From Marinobacterium sediminicola (GTDB lineage: Bacteria > Pseudomonadota > Gammaproteobacteria > Pseudomonadales > Balneatricaceae): DNA of 64,000 nt. Of the stretch, positions 34,893 to 45,106 are shown in pieces. Positions within the stretch are counted from its first letter, which is position 1; every line of letters starts with the position of its first letter. Below the pieces are notes generated by a model. It was not told where the DNA came from and searched no databases. It worked only from the letters and a program-made list of their open reading frames with translations. The stretch covers positions 1,550,001 to 1,614,000 of the forward strand of contig NZ_CP092123.1 of the NCBI RefSeq assembly GCF_022343685.1, given 5' to 3'. The position numbers and the translations under genes are program-made.

Positions 34893-37526
34893 ATGGGAAA
34901 AACCCTTGTCATTGTCGAATCACCGGCAAAGGCCAAAACGATCAACAAGTATCTGGGCAGCCAGTATGTGGTCAAATCCAGTGTCGGCCATATTCGCGAC
35001 CTGCCGACCAGCGGTAGTGCCAGCAAGAGTGATCCCAAGGAGCGTGCCCGGCAGGCAGCCTTGACGCGCAAAATGTCACCGGATGAAAAAGCCGAATATA
35101 AGAAGAAGAAAGCACACCAGCAGCTAATTGCTCGCATGGGTGTTGATCCTGATCATGACTGGGAAGCTCATTATGAAATTCTTCCCGGAAAGGAAAAGGT
35201 CGTAGAAGAGCTGAGAAAGCTTGCCAAGAACGCCGACGCCATTTATCTCGCAACGGATTTGGACCGTGAAGGGGAGGCGATTGCCTGGCATTTGCGTGAA
35301 GCCATCGGTGGAGATGACAATCGTTACCGCCGCGTTGTATTCAATGAGATTACCAAAAAGGCCATTCAGCAATCATTTGAAGAGCCGGGTGATCTGGATC
35401 TGAATCGTGTCAATGCACAGCAGGCGCGACGTTTCCTGGATCGAATTGTGGGCTACATGCTGTCACCTCTGTTGTGGGAGAAAATTGCCCGTGGCCTTTC
35501 TGCGGGTCGGGTGCAGTCGGTAGCAGTAAAGCTGATCGTCGAACGTGAGCGTGAAATTCGAGCGTTTATTCCCGAAGAGTACTGGGAGGTCCATGCAGAT
35601 ACCCAGACAGCGGGTAATGATTCGCTTCGTCTTCAGGTCAGCAAGTACGAGGGCAAGGCCTTCCGGCCGCTGAATGCAGAGGAAACTGAAGGCCATTTGG
35701 CGCGCCTCAGAGCCGGTACCATGCTGGTGGACAAGCGCGAGGATCGGCCAACCAGCAGCAAGCCTTCTGCGCCTTTCATTACTTCGACATTACAGCAGGC
35801 AGCCAGCACTCGTCTGAGCTTTGGCGTCAAGAAGACCATGATGCTGGCGCAGCGTTTGTATGAAGCAGGCTACATCACGTATATGCGTACAGACTCAACC
35901 AACCTGAGTGCTGAAGCGGTAGCCGCTTGCCGTGATTACATCCTGGAACATTACGGTCAAGACTACCTTCCCGAGCAGCCTTTAAGCTACACCAGCAAGG
36001 AAGGCGCTCAGGAAGCACATGAAGCGATTCGTCCTTCCGATGTGGCTCTAACAGTAGATCAGTTGAAGGGAATGGAGCCTGACGCACAGCGTCTCTATGA
36101 CCTGATTCGTCGTCAGTTCATGGCGTGCCAGATGACACCGGCGCTCTATACCAGTACCCGTATTCATGTGACCTGTGGTGATTACGAATTGACCACCAAG
36201 GGGCGCATCCTGCGTTTTGATGGTTATACCCGCGCATTGCCGCCGAAGGGGCGCAGCGATGAAGACATCATCTTGCCAGACATTCAGCAGGGTGAATCCC
36301 TGTCGGTGGTGGAATTCGAGCCCAAGCAGCACTTCACCAAGCCGGCGCCCCGGTATACCGAGGCCAGTCTGGTCAAGGAGCTTGAAAAGCGTGGTATAGG
36401 TCGTCCGTCCACCTATGCATCGATCATTTCCACGATTCAGGATCGTGGCTATGTTCAGGTCCAGGGGCGTCGATTCTATGCCTGCAAGATGGGCGATATT
36501 GTCACCGAGCGTCTGAATGAGAATTTTTCGGATCTGATGGATTTCAGTTTCACGGCGCGTATGGAGCAGAAGCTTGATGAAGTGGCTCAGGGTGATATCG
36601 ACTGGAAGCGACTTCTGAACGACTTCTATCAGGGCTTTACCCATAAGCTGAGTGAGGCGCAGGGCGATGAGCATGGGATGCGACCGAATACGCCAACTCC
36701 GACCGATATTGCCTGCCCTGAATGCGGCCGTCAGATGATGATCCGTACTGCCAGCACAGGTGTGTTCCTGGGTTGCTCGGGCTACAACCTGCCGCCTAAG
36801 GAACGCTGCAAGTCCACCATCAACCTGATTCCCGGGGATGAAGTGGTTAGCGTCGACGGTGATGATGAGGAAGAGTCCCGTATCCTCCGCAACAAACACC
36901 GATGCAAGCTCTGTGATGCGGCGATGGATTCCTACCTGATCGATGAGAAACGAAAACTGCATGTGTGTGGTAACAACCCTGACTGCAGTGGTTTCGAAGT
37001 GGAAGAGGGCAGTTACAGAATCAAGGGATACGATGGCCCCAGTATTGAGTGTGACAAATGCGGTTCCGAGATGCAGCTCAAAACAGGTCGTTTCGGCAAG
37101 TTCTTCGGTTGCACCAACAGTGAATGTAAAAACACCCGTAAGTTGTTGAAGAATGGCGAGCCGGCACCTCCCAAGATGGATCCTGTGCTGATGCCGGAAC
37201 TGAAATGCCAGAAGGTGGATGATACCTACGTGCTTCGTGACGGTGCCAGTGGTCTCTTTCTGGCGGCAAGCCAGTTCCCCAAGATGCGCGAAACACGTGC
37301 GCCTCTGGTTAAGGAATTGATTCCACACAGGGACGAAATTGATCCCAAGTATGCTTACTTGATGGATGCGCCTCAGCAGGACCCTGAAGGTAATCCTGCT
37401 GTGATACGCTTCAGTCGCAAGACCAAGGAACAGTATGTTATGACTGAAGTGGAAGGTAAGGCGACGGGCTGGAAGGCTTTTTATCGCGATGGACGCTGGC
37501 AGGAGGAGCAGGGCAGCAAGCGCTGA
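34893..37526 (+). CDS. topA: DNA topoisomerase I (type IA)
   Basis: 877-residue enzyme that relaxes negative supercoils. TOPRIM domain begins with [19 protein letters not shown]; the acidic residues lie in [15 protein letters not shown]. The catalytic tyrosine is in [14 protein letters not shown] near residue 330, followed by the YPF-like ESA region. Three C-terminal four-cysteine zinc fingers (CPECGR..., CKLCDA..., CDKCGS...) and a further C-terminal domain bind DNA. DUF6586, sulA and lexA follow, as in pseudomonads. Confidence 0.97.
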   Translation: MGKTLVIVESPAKAKTINKYLGSQYVVKSSVGHIRDLPTSGSASKSDPKERARQAALTRKMSPDEKAEYKKKKAHQQLIARMGVDPDHDWEAHYEILPGKEKVVEELRKLAKNADAIYLATDLDREGEAIAWHLREAIGGDDNRYRRVVFNEITKKAIQQSFEEPGDLDLNRVNAQQARRFLDRIVGYMLSPLLWEKIARGLSAGRVQSVAVKLIVEREREIRAFIPEEYWEVHADTQTAGNDSLRLQVSKYEGKAFRPLNAEETEGHLARLRAGTMLVDKREDRPTSSKPSAPFITSTLQQAASTRLSFGVKKTMMLAQRLYEAGYITYMRTDSTNLSAEAVAACRDYILEHYGQDYLPEQPLSYTSKEGAQEAHEAIRPSDVALTVDQLKGMEPDAQRLYDLIRRQFMACQMTPALYTSTRIHVTCGDYELTTKGRILRFDGYTRALPPKGRSDEDIILPDIQQGESLSVVEFEPKQHFTKPAPRYTEASLVKELEKRGIGRPSTYASIISTIQDRGYVQVQGRRFYACKMGDIVTERLNENFSDLMDFSFTARMEQKLDEVAQGDIDWKRLLNDFYQGFTHKLSEAQGDEHGMRPNTPTPTDIACPECGRQMMIRTASTGVFLGCSGYNLPPKERCKSTINLIPGDEVVSVDGDDEEESRILRNKHRCKLCDAAMDSYLIDEKRKLHVCGNNPDCSGFEVEEGSYRIKGYDGPSIECDKCGSEMQLKTGRFGKFFGCTNSECKNTRKLLKNGEPAPPKMDPVLMPELKCQKVDDTYVLRDGASGLFLAASQFPKMRETRAPLVKELIPHRDEIDPKYAYLMDAPQQDPEGNPAVIRFSRKTKEQYVMTEVEGKATGWKAFYRDGRWQEEQGSKR

Positions 37527-37564
37527 CCTGTCCATCAAACAGGGATTTAGCAAGAGCAGCAACG

Positions 37565-38092
37565 ATGAGTGATGTTTACGCAGTTCGTACCAATCAGAAA
37601 TTGAATTTTGCCCGCTTGCATATCAAGGCACTGGTGCAGGCACAGGAAACTCCGCAGTGGAGTCAGCATCCGCGTATTGAGTCCTACCATGAGTCAGTGC
37701 TTTTTTTTATGGCCAGTGGTTATGCTTCGCTGCTACGTGAGATTGCAGAAAACTACAAGCTCGATCCGGCCTCGATTTATCGATTTGAAGATCTGATCGA
37801 CCAGCTTGAAAAAACCGGGCAAGAATCACCCGAGGCCAATGAGCTGGCTAACCTGGAGGCTGATCCTGCTAGTTGGCTGCACAAGGTGCTGAAGGCCTAT
37901 CAGGCCTGTTGGGACGCAGCGGATCATACGTCGCAAACGACAGCCAAGGATGCGAGTGTTTCCGAAATTCATGTATTGCAGATCAATCCTGACCATGCAG
38001 AAGATCGTGATGTGCTCGCCGAGTATAACGACTGGCTACAGGCATTCCGTGATTTGCTGGAACGCCTGCGTGCCAATATGCAGGAGTGGTGA
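37565..38092 (+). CDS. DUF6586 family protein
   Basis: 175-residue soluble protein of unknown function found next to topA in Pseudomonas and relatives (DUF6586). It is helical and begins with VYAVRTNQKLNFARLHIKAL; no catalytic motif is visible. It starts 38 bases after topA and may be co-transcribed with it; it converges with sulA, ten bases away. Confidence 0.75.
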   Translation: MSDVYAVRTNQKLNFARLHIKALVQAQETPQWSQHPRIESYHESVLFFMASGYASLLREIAENYKLDPASIYRFEDLIDQLEKTGQESPEANELANLEADPASWLHKVLKAYQACWDAADHTSQTTAKDASVSEIHVLQINPDHAEDRDVLAEYNDWLQAFRDLLERLRANMQEW

Positions 38093-38102
38093 CGGATTCT
38101 GC

Positions 38103-38525
38103 TCAGTGCCGCACCAGGATGGCCTGAGCATTACCGCAGCTGGCGGCCAGGTACAGCTGTTGTAATGGCAGCGATCGTCCGGATTCATGCCACGCGATCA
38201 CCGTGTGAGAGGTGCCTGCTGACAATGCCTGTTGGCACAGACGAATGGTGTCGTGTTTGTTGTCTCGGCTGTGCAGGGACAGGATATGGCTGGTGATCGC
38301 GCCAGCTTGAGTCAGAAGTTTCCTGCTGAGATCGGCAGGAGGGTTGATCAGTGTCAGCCAGCGATTGTCACGGCTCAATTGAGAGATCATCGGCAACAAG
38401 ACCGGGTGCAGTGAAACTCGGCTGTTATGCAGCAGAATTTCAGTGACGCGACTCGTTTCGAGCATGTCGCTCTCATGGAGCTGCGTGGTGTTGCTTGTAA
38501 CGCGTGCATAATCAATGGCAGGCAT
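38103..38525 (-). CDS. sulA: Cell division inhibitor SulA
   Basis: 140-residue protein resembling pseudomonad SulA, which binds FtsZ during the SOS response to delay septation. The conserved core NRWLTLINPPADLSRKLL and the Lon-degradation-prone C-terminus are present. It lies 13 bases downstream of lexA on the same strand and must be read from the lexA promoter and its LexA boxes, so damage induces it. Confidence 0.85.
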   Translation of the reverse strand: MPAIDYARVTSNTTQLHESDMLETSRVTEILLHNSRVSLHPVLLPMISQLSRDNRWLTLINPPADLSRKLLTQAGAITSHILSLHSRDNKHDTIRLCQQALSAGTSHTVIAWHESGRSLPLQQLYLAASCGNAQAILVRH

Positions 38526-38538
38526 GGCTCAACCTCGT

Positions 38539-39150
38539 TTAGTGACCTTGCCGAATGACACCTACACCCAGACCTTCGATAATCAATTCCTGTTCTGACA
38601 GGTCGACTTCGATTGGGGCAAAGTCCTCATTCTCAGCAATCAGAAATACCTTGTGGCCATCACGCTTGAAGCGCTTGACCGTCACATCGTCACCGATCCT
38701 TGCAACGACTATTTGACCATCCCGTGCGTCAGGAGTCTGATGAACGGCAAGCAGGTCGCCATCCATAATGCCGATATTCTTCATGCTCATTCCCTTTACC
38801 CTGAGCAGGTAGTCTGCACGTGGGCGGAAGAAGTCGGCTGAAATGGTGCATTGATCCTCAACATGCTCTTGGGCAAGGATGGGTTCCCCTGCGGCGACCT
38901 GGCCAATAATCGGCAGGCTTTCGGAGCCAGTGGCATCATCATTTTCCGGCAAGCGGATGCCGCGCGAAGTGCCTTTGGTGAGTTCGATCGCGCCCTTGCG
39001 TGCGAGAGCCTTCAAATGCTCTTCAGCAGCATTGGCTGATCGGAAACCCAATTCCCGTGCTATGTCGGCGCGGGTTGGCGGATACCCGGTTGAGTCTATG
39101 TAGTGCTTAATGCACTCCAGTACTTCAGTTTGTCGTTTAGTCAGTTTCAT
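38539..39150 (-). CDS. lexA: LexA repressor of the SOS response
   Basis: 203-residue repressor. N-terminal winged helix ([17 protein letters not shown]; recognition around [10 protein letters not shown]), A87-G88 self-cleavage site in QVAAGEP, and the S122/K159 serine-lysine dyad in GMSMKNIG and TVKRFKR. RecA filaments trigger its self-cleavage. The ATG at 39150 matches the conserved N-terminus. First gene of lexA-sulA; its own promoter carries LexA boxes for autoregulation. Confidence 0.97.
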   Translation of the reverse strand: MKLTKRQTEVLECIKHYIDSTGYPPTRADIARELGFRSANAAEEHLKALARKGAIELTKGTSRGIRLPENDDATGSESLPIIGQVAAGEPILAQEHVEDQCTISADFFRPRADYLLRVKGMSMKNIGIMDGDLLAVHQTPDARDGQIVVARIGDDVTVKRFKRDGHKVFLIAENEDFAPIEVDLSEQELIIEGLGVGVIRQGH

Positions 39151-39174
39151 AGCGGCCGTCACTCAATCGATTTA

Positions 39175-39190
39175 CTGTGATTTTATACAG
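39175..39190. promoter_or_regulatory. SOS (LexA) box, perfect CTGT-N8-ACAG
   Basis: CTGTGATTTTATACAG lies 25 bases upstream of the lexA ATG, the expected autoregulatory operator. Confidence 0.88.
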
Positions 39191-39214
39191 TAAGTGTAAT
39201 AGGTCAAGCGTTAT

Positions 39215-39230
39215 CTGTTTAAATATCCAG
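39215..39230. promoter_or_regulatory. Second, imperfect SOS box facing dinG
   Basis: CTGTTTAAATATCCAG matches the LexA consensus except for one base (CCAG for ACAG). It lies 45 bases before the dinG GTG and 24 bases from the perfect box, so LexA may control both directions. Confidence 0.6.
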
Positions 39231-39274
39231 TATCTTGGTAAAATTGTGTGACTGAATTTCAATGGGGATAGATC

Positions 39275-41386
39275 GTGCTGAGTGACGATCAGAAACGGGA
39301 GATACAAGAGGCCTATAGCCGCTTCCTCAAAAGCAGAGGGCTAAAGGCGCGTCCCGCTCAAAAGCAGATGGTGGCGGCTGTTGCGCGCACGTTGGCGAAA
39401 GCTGATTCGGCCGCTGCGCAAGCAGAAGCAGGCCCGGTCGTTGGCGTGGTTGAGGCGGGTACCGGCACCGGAAAAACCATAGCTTACCTGCTGGCGGCAA
39501 TCCCTTTGGCACGAGCCAAGGAGTGTCGACTGGTTCTGTCGACAGCCACAGTGGCTTTGCAGGAGCAGTTGATCAACAAGGATCTTCCCGAAGTCGAAGA
39601 ACATGCAGGTCTGGCAATGAAGTACCGTCTTGCCAAGGGACGGGGGCGCTACCTCTGCCTTAACAAGGTTGAAAGTTTGCTCGAACAGCAGGGCTTGCTG
39701 GGCCAGATGGCGTTGTATGAAGATGAAGCTGCACAACAACTTGAGCCCGAGGTGCTCAATCGTTATCAATCATTGATGGATGAGTATGCGGTCGGTCGTT
39801 GGGATGGGGATCGAGACGCACTCAGCGAGGAAGTTGATGACCAAATCTGGCAGCCGTTGACCAGCGATCATATGCAGTGCAGCAATCGCCGTTGTCTGAA
39901 TTTCAGTGCTTGTCCATTCTATCGTGCACGTGATCGTCTCGAAGAAGCGGATGTGATTGTTGCCAATCATGATCTGGTTTTGGCTGACTTGGCGCTGGGT
40001 GGGGGCGCTATCCTTCCGGAGCCTGAGAAAACCATCTACATCTTCGATGAGGGTCATCACCTTGCGGATAAGGCCAGCGGTCACTTTGCCTTTGGTGCGC
40101 GTCTTGAAAGCAGCCGTCGTATGTTGCGTTCAGCTCAGAAGCAGCTCGCTCAGCTGTTGCAGGACACAGGTTCGGCGGTTCAGTTGACTGGTCCTGTAGA
40201 GCGACTCCAACGGCCTTTTGAGGACATGAATATCGGGCTCGAGCAGTTGGAACTTTTGCTGCGACCTATGATGAATGAACATTCCAAGGATCGTTATCGA
40301 TTTCCTGGAGGCAAGCTGCCGCACCCTTTGATTGAGCCCAGCGCAATGCTTGCACAGGCGGCTGATCGTGCGCAGCAGCATCTTGAGCAGATTGTTGATG
40401 TACTCAAGGAAGCGCTTGAAGGAAGTGTTGCCGATATACCGCGTGCTGCTGCTGAGCGTTGGTTTCCTCAACTGGGTACTCTGTGGGGAAGAGTGCAGCA
40501 TATTGCCTGGCTAGCGCACAGTTATGCTCGTGAGGATGTGGAAGGTAAATCTCCAACCGCACGATGGATCAATCGGCATGAAACTCCCGCCGGTGATGAT
40601 CTTGAACTGCGCAGCGCACCCGTATCAGCAGCCGACACGCTGTCGGATCATCTGTGGCGTGTGTGCCATGCCGCCGTACTCACCTCGGCGACGTTGACGG
40701 CGCTGGGACGTTTTGATCAGCTTTTTGCTTCTTTGGGTTTACCTGCGGACACGGATGCGATTCGCCTCGACAGTCCTTTTGACTATGCGAATAATGGTGT
40801 GCTTGAAGTGCCTCTTATGAAGACTGATCCTGGTCAGCCTGACGCGCATACAGATGAAGTGCTGGAGTTGCTTGAACGCGAGTTGCAGTCAGTCAAGGCA
40901 GGGCTGGTGCTGTTCAGTTCCTGGCGACAAATGCGATCGGTGCTTGAACGTCTGGATGAATCCATTAAAAATAGCGTGTTGGCGCAGGGAGAATACAGTA
41001 AACAGGAAACCCTGCGTCGTCATCGTGAGCGTATTGACGGTGGCGATCCCAGTATTATTTTCGGTTTGGCATCTTTTGCCGAGGGTGTTGACCTTCCGGG
41101 CAATTATCTGACCGATGTTTTTATTACCAAACTGCCGTTCAGTGTCCCGGATGATCCGGTCGATGCTACCATGGCAGAATGGATTGAAGCGCGCGGCGGC
41201 AACGCTTTCACCGACTGGACTGTCCCGGCGGCATCCATGCGCCTTACGCAGGCGGTGGGGCGTTTGTTGCGAACAGAGCAGGATCGTGGACGTGTTGTGC
41301 TATTGGATCGTCGAGTTGTCACAAGACGCTATGGCCGACAACTGTTAGACTCTCTGCCTCCGTTTCGGCGCGAAATCAACCGTTAA
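39275..41386 (+). CDS. dinG: ATP-dependent DNA helicase DinG
   Basis: 703-residue XPD-like superfamily 2 helicase that unwinds R-loops and other structures after damage. Walker A is EAGTGTGKT, the Walker B box reads DEGHH, and motif VI is QAVGRLLRTEQDRG. The iron-sulfur cluster cysteines are in GRYLCLN, then CSNRRCLNFSACPF. GTG start at 39275 with GGGGA upstream. It is divergent from lexA with SOS boxes between, matching the damage-inducible dinG of E. coli. Confidence 0.93.
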   Translation: MLSDDQKREIQEAYSRFLKSRGLKARPAQKQMVAAVARTLAKADSAAAQAEAGPVVGVVEAGTGTGKTIAYLLAAIPLARAKECRLVLSTATVALQEQLINKDLPEVEEHAGLAMKYRLAKGRGRYLCLNKVESLLEQQGLLGQMALYEDEAAQQLEPEVLNRYQSLMDEYAVGRWDGDRDALSEEVDDQIWQPLTSDHMQCSNRRCLNFSACPFYRARDRLEEADVIVANHDLVLADLALGGGAILPEPEKTIYIFDEGHHLADKASGHFAFGARLESSRRMLRSAQKQLAQLLQDTGSAVQLTGPVERLQRPFEDMNIGLEQLELLLRPMMNEHSKDRYRFPGGKLPHPLIEPSAMLAQAADRAQQHLEQIVDVLKEALEGSVADIPRAAAERWFPQLGTLWGRVQHIAWLAHSYAREDVEGKSPTARWINRHETPAGDDLELRSAPVSAADTLSDHLWRVCHAAVLTSATLTALGRFDQLFASLGLPADTDAIRLDSPFDYANNGVLEVPLMKTDPGQPDAHTDEVLELLERELQSVKAGLVLFSSWRQMRSVLERLDESIKNSVLAQGEYSKQETLRRHRERIDGGDPSIIFGLASFAEGVDLPGNYLTDVFITKLPFSVPDDPVDATMAEWIEARGGNAFTDWTVPAASMRLTQAVGRLLRTEQDRGRVVLLDRRVVTRRYGRQLLDSLPPFRREINR

Positions 41387-41391
41387 TCTGA

Positions 41392-43347
41392 ATGGATCCG
41401 ATCTTGAGTACTGAAGACAAACAGACCACAGCTGCAGAGGGCTCTGAACTGAAGCCCAATTCCAATCGCCCGCGTCGTCGTCGTCGCTCACGCAAGCCGC
41501 GTGAAGCAGGCGGCCAGCAGGGCAGCTGGACACCGGTGATGTTCAAAGTGCCAGTTGTTGAGGGCAAACGCCGTTTTCACGACTTCGGCTTGCCTGACGT
41601 TCTGATGCATGCCATAGCGGACCTTGGATTTGAATACTGCACTCCTATTCAGGCGGCCACGATTCCTCATGCGTTGCAGGGACGTGACCTGATCGGCAAG
41701 GCGCAGACCGGAACCGGTAAAACGGCTGCTTTCCTGATCGGTATCATGACCGATCTGTTGGACTTTCCTCTTGAGGGCGATCGCAAACTCGGTGAGCCTC
41801 GCGCGCTGATCATTGCGCCGACGAGGGAGTTGGCTCTTCAGATCGCCGCCGATGCTGAAGGTCTTGGCAAATATACCGATCTGTCAGTGGTTTCCCTGGT
41901 GGGAGGGATGGATTATGAAAAGCAGCGCAAAGCGCTTGCTGACAAGCCGGTTGATATTCTGGTTGCGACACCAGGGCGTCTGATCGATTTTGTCCGCTCT
42001 AAGGAAGTGGACCTCTATCACGTTGAAGTATTGGTTCTGGATGAAGCTGACCGCATGCTGAGCATGGGTTTTATTCCGGACGTGCGTACCATTATCCGTC
42101 AAACCCCGCGTAAGGGGGCTGACCGTCAGACCCTGCTGTACAGCGCGACCTTTACCGATGATGTGATGCGACTCGCAGAGCAGTGGACTCTCGAGCCTGT
42201 GACCATAGAAATTGAATCTGAACACAAGACGACCGATAACGTGGCGCAAAAAGTCTTTCTTGTGTCCAGCAAGGAAAAATATCAGTTGCTGCGTAACTAC
42301 CTGAGAGTCAACGGTATTGAGCGCGCCATTGTATTCGGTAATCGGCGTCATGAAACACGCGCCCTTGCCGAGCGGTTGAGCAAGGATGGTATCAAGGCTG
42401 CGCTCATGTCCGGTGAAATTCCCCAGAACAAGCGCCTCAAAACCCTTGAAGATTTCCGTAACGGCAAAATCGAGGTTTTGGTTGCGACGGATGTGGCAGG
42501 TCGCGGTATTCACATCGATGGCGTGACTCATGTGATCAACTATCAGCTTCCGGAAGATGCCGACGATTACGTGCATCGTATCGGTCGAACCGGGCGTGCA
42601 GGTCAGACAGGAACTTCAATCTGCTTTGCCTGTGAAGATGACTCCTTCCTGATACCTGAAATCGAACGGGAAACAGGCGTTAAGCTGGAGTGTATCCACC
42701 CGGATGGTGAGCTGTTGAAGCCACTGTCTGAAGTCGATCGTGACAAGGCCACCGAAGCGACTAAGCCCAGTGAAGCACAGGATGACGCAGCTGAGCCGGA
42801 TCAATCACCTGAAGAAGAAAAGCAAGCTGAGGCGGCGCAGGAATCAGACGTCAAGCAGCAGGATGATCAGCTCGAAGACTCAACGCGCCAGTCTGACACG
42901 GCCCTGGAGGTCAGTGCCAGCCCAGCGGAAGAAGAGTCTGTTGAGCCTCGCAATGAGCTGCAGGCTGAAGATGTCCAGTTTGATGCTGGCCAGATGATGG
43001 TTGCACAGTCAGACGACGCGCCTGCTCCTGCGGTGAATAAGCAAGAGGCCGAGTCTGCTGTTGAAGTTGAAAAGACTGTTGAACCTGATGTTGTGGTTGC
43101 AGGATCATCCCCTGAACAGTCTGAACAGTCTGAACAGTCTGAACAGTCTGAACAGTCTGAACAGTCTGAACAGTCTGAACAGTCTGAACAGTCTGAACAG
43201 TCTGAACAGTCTGAACAGTCTGAACAGTCTGAACAGTCTGAACAGTCTGAACAGTCTGAACAGTCTGAACAGACTGAACAGACTGAACAGACTGAACAGA
43301 CTGAAGATACAAAGCAGGCTGATGAGACCAACCGAGCAGAGAAATGA
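41392..43347 (+). CDS. RhlB-like DEAD-box RNA helicase with repetitive acidic tail
   Basis: 651 residues. The helicase core (~60-430) carries the Q motif, Walker [13 protein letters not shown] in [11 protein letters not shown] in YSATFT and HRIGRTGR, and is closest to RhlB. The N-terminus is very basic ([13 protein letters not shown]). After residue ~440 the chain becomes acidic, low-complexity and probably disordered, ending in 17 perfect Ser-Glu-Gln triplets plus PEQ, three TEQ and TED. RhlB is normally ~400-430 residues, so the tail is an extra ~200 residues. It starts six bases after dinG, perhaps co-transcribed. Confidence 0.85.
   Translation: MDPILSTEDKQTTAAEGSELKPNSNRPRRRRRSRKPREAGGQQGSWTPVMFKVPVVEGKRRFHDFGLPDVLMHAIADLGFEYCTPIQAATIPHALQGRDLIGKAQTGTGKTAAFLIGIMTDLLDFPLEGDRKLGEPRALIIAPTRELALQIAADAEGLGKYTDLSVVSLVGGMDYEKQRKALADKPVDILVATPGRLIDFVRSKEVDLYHVEVLVLDEADRMLSMGFIPDVRTIIRQTPRKGADRQTLLYSATFTDDVMRLAEQWTLEPVTIEIESEHKTTDNVAQKVFLVSSKEKYQLLRNYLRVNGIERAIVFGNRRHETRALAERLSKDGIKAALMSGEIPQNKRLKTLEDFRNGKIEVLVATDVAGRGIHIDGVTHVINYQLPEDADDYVHRIGRTGRAGQTGTSICFACEDDSFLIPEIERETGVKLECIHPDGELLKPLSEVDRDKATEATKPSEAQDDAAEPDQSPEEEKQAEAAQESDVKQQDDQLEDSTRQSDTALEVSASPAEEESVEPRNELQAEDVQFDAGQMMVAQSDDAPAPAVNKQEAESAVEVEKTVEPDVVVAGSSPEQSEQSEQSEQSEQSEQSEQSEQSEQSEQSEQSEQSEQSEQSEQSEQSEQSEQTEQTEQTEQTEDTKQADETNRAEK
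43111..43299 (+). repeat. 9-bp tandem repeat array (TCTGAACAG) in the helicase tail
   Basis: 21 units of 9 bp: one CCTGAACAG, 17 identical TCTGAACAG (43120-43272) and three ACTGAACAG. The unit is a multiple of three, so copy changes keep the frame (Ser-Glu-Gln). The identity of the 17 central copies implies recent expansion or active slippage. Confidence 0.97.
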
Positions 43348-43556
43348 GCGATAAGCATAATCTGCGTCGTATCAGTACGGTGCTGGCAGTTATTGCCAGC
43401 GCCTTTTTTGCGGCGATTGCGATAGCTGGGTACCAGCGTACAGAAGACCTTGGCCAGTTGATGGTTTTCCTTGGGCTTTCCGTTTTCGCTTTTGCTGTAG
43501 TGAAGTTCCTGTTTTTTGGAATTGGTCGTTTGCTGGACAAGATCGATCAGTCCTGA
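43344..43556 (+). CDS. Small two-helix membrane protein
   Basis: 70-residue protein of unknown function with two hydrophobic helices ([19 protein letters not shown] and [23 protein letters not shown]). The ATG overlaps the helicase stop (ATGA), indicating coupling. I do not recognise the family. Confidence 0.7.
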   Translation: MSDKHNLRRISTVLAVIASAFFAAIAIAGYQRTEDLGQLMVFLGLSVFAFAVVKFLFFGIGRLLDKIDQS

Positions 43557-43601
43557 TGTGAGCCTGAAAGGGCTCTCATGCTCAACCTGAAGGAAGAGAT
43601 T

Positions 43602-44630
43602 ATGCATTCCCAGCCCCCTGTTGCCGTGTTGGGTGGCGGTAGTTTTGGTACCGTCCTGGCCAACCTGATGGCTGAAAAAGGTCTGGATGTTCGCCTTTGG
43701 ATGCGAAATGAGGCTGCTGTCGCTCAAGTGAATCAGCAGCACCGTAATGAGCGCTATCTGCCTGGGCGTGATCTTGCGTCCACCTTGACGGCAACCACGG
43801 ACCTTGGGGAGGCGCTGACCGGAACCCAGGCGGTCTTTATTGCAATTCCAAGCAGTGCCTTCAGGGATGTGCTTAAGCATGCCATGCCGTGGCTAAGGCC
43901 AGAACAGCTACTGGTCAGTACTACCAAAGGGATAGAGGCGGGTACTTTCTGTCTGATGAGTCAGATTATCGAGCAGGAGTGCCCGAGGGCTCGATTGGGT
44001 GTACTCAGTGGTCCCAATCTTGCCAAGGAAATCGCTCAAAAACAGCTGACTGCAACTGTGATTGCAAGCTCTGATGCCGAGCTGCGCGAGCAGGTTCAGG
44101 CGTTGCTGCATACCTCCTGCTTCCGTGTATATGCCAGTACTGATACCTATGGTGTTGAACTCGGGGGCACTCTGAAGAACATTTATGCCATTGCTGCCGG
44201 ATTGAGTGCCGCTTTGGGTATGGGTGAAAACACCAAAAGCATGTTGATGACACGCAGCCTTGCCGAGATGAGTCGCTTCGCGGTGAGCCTGGGGGCTAAC
44301 CCAATGACATTCCTTGGCCTGGCCGGCGTGGGTGATCTTATTGTTACCTGCATGTCTCCGCTGAGCCGGAATTACCGTGTTGGATATGCGTTGGGCGAGG
44401 GTAAAACGCTCGATGAGGCCGTTGCTGCGCTGGGTGAGGTCGCTGAAGGTGTAAATACACTCCGCCTGGTGAAGGAAAAGGCTGAGAGCCTGGGTATCTA
44501 CATGCCACTGGTCTCAGGGCTCTACGAGGTCGTGTTTAATAGTGCGCCTGTCAAGGAGGTTGCGCGAGGCATGATGCTCAATGTTCAGAGTACTGATGTA
44601 GAGTTCGTATTGCCGCGGCAGGAGTGCTGA
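43602..44630 (+). CDS. gpsA: Glycerol-3-phosphate dehydrogenase [NAD(P)+]
   Basis: 342-residue cytosolic enzyme that reduces dihydroxyacetone phosphate to sn-glycerol-3-phosphate for phospholipid synthesis. The cofactor loop [14 protein letters not shown] is at the start; the catalytic lysine region [13 protein letters not shown] and [12 protein letters not shown] are present. The ATG at 43602 has AAGGAAGAG upstream, better than 43578. sixA overlaps its last base. Confidence 0.95.
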   Translation: MHSQPPVAVLGGGSFGTVLANLMAEKGLDVRLWMRNEAAVAQVNQQHRNERYLPGRDLASTLTATTDLGEALTGTQAVFIAIPSSAFRDVLKHAMPWLRPEQLLVSTTKGIEAGTFCLMSQIIEQECPRARLGVLSGPNLAKEIAQKQLTATVIASSDAELREQVQALLHTSCFRVYASTDTYGVELGGTLKNIYAIAAGLSAALGMGENTKSMLMTRSLAEMSRFAVSLGANPMTFLGLAGVGDLIVTCMSPLSRNYRVGYALGEGKTLDEAVAALGEVAEGVNTLRLVKEKAESLGIYMPLVSGLYEVVFNSAPVKEVARGMMLNVQSTDVEFVLPRQEC

Positions 44631-45094
44631 TGCGGCTGTTTATCCTCCGTCATGCCGAAGCTGAGCCTGGTGCCGATAACGACCCTGGCCGCCGTTTGAC
44701 TCCTCGGGGTGAGTTGCAAGCCAGGTCCCTTGCGCACCAGTTTGAGTCTGTTTCCGATGATTTTCAGCTGCTCAGTTCTCCCTGGTTGAGGGCTGTTGAA
44801 ACAGCCTCAAAATTGTTGGCTGGTAATTCCGAATGTGTGACCACCTATAACCTGACGCCTGCGGCTTCTGTAATTGACGCCGGTGTGTTCCTTGAGTCGT
44901 GTTTTCAAGCCTCACACACTCTGGTGGTGGTTACCCATCAACCTCTTTGTGGTCGGTTGATCAATTGGCTGGTTGATGGGCGTGATCAATCGCTGTCGAT
45001 TGCTCCCTGTAATGGTGCGTTACTCGAGCTTGACTGGCCTGCTGCCGGTATGGCGAGGCTGGTCCGCTGGATTGCTCCCGAAACATCCCTGTAA
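44630..45094 (+). CDS. sixA: Phosphohistidine phosphatase SixA
   Basis: 154-residue histidine-phosphatase-family protein; LRHAEAEPG carries the RHG active-site histidine and the second catalytic histidine is in VTHQPL. SixA dephosphorylates phosphohistidine on PTS-type proteins. The ATG overlaps the gpsA stop (TGATG), so the two are translationally coupled. Confidence 0.88.
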   Translation: MRLFILRHAEAEPGADNDPGRRLTPRGELQARSLAHQFESVSDDFQLLSSPWLRAVETASKLLAGNSECVTTYNLTPAASVIDAGVFLESCFQASHTLVVVTHQPLCGRLINWLVDGRDQSLSIAPCNGALLELDWPAAGMARLVRWIAPETSL

Positions 45095-45106
45095 AGAGAT
45101 ACTTCC

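Noticed and set aside
36048-37562. 504-codon minus-strand frame opposite topA
   Set aside because: Shadow of topA; composition follows the antisense of TopA zinc fingers and no ribosome site is present.
43111-43299. Possible CRISPR array
   Set aside because: Units are contiguous 9-mers without spacers and encode part of a protein.
42911-43540. Minus-strand frame with Val-Gln-Thr repeats
   Set aside because: Second antisense shadow of the same 9-bp array.
42867-43880. 337-codon minus-strand frame with Cys-Ser-Asp repeats
   Set aside because: It is the antisense of the helicase tail and part of gpsA; the CSD repeats are the complement of the 9-bp array, with no ribosome site or promoter.
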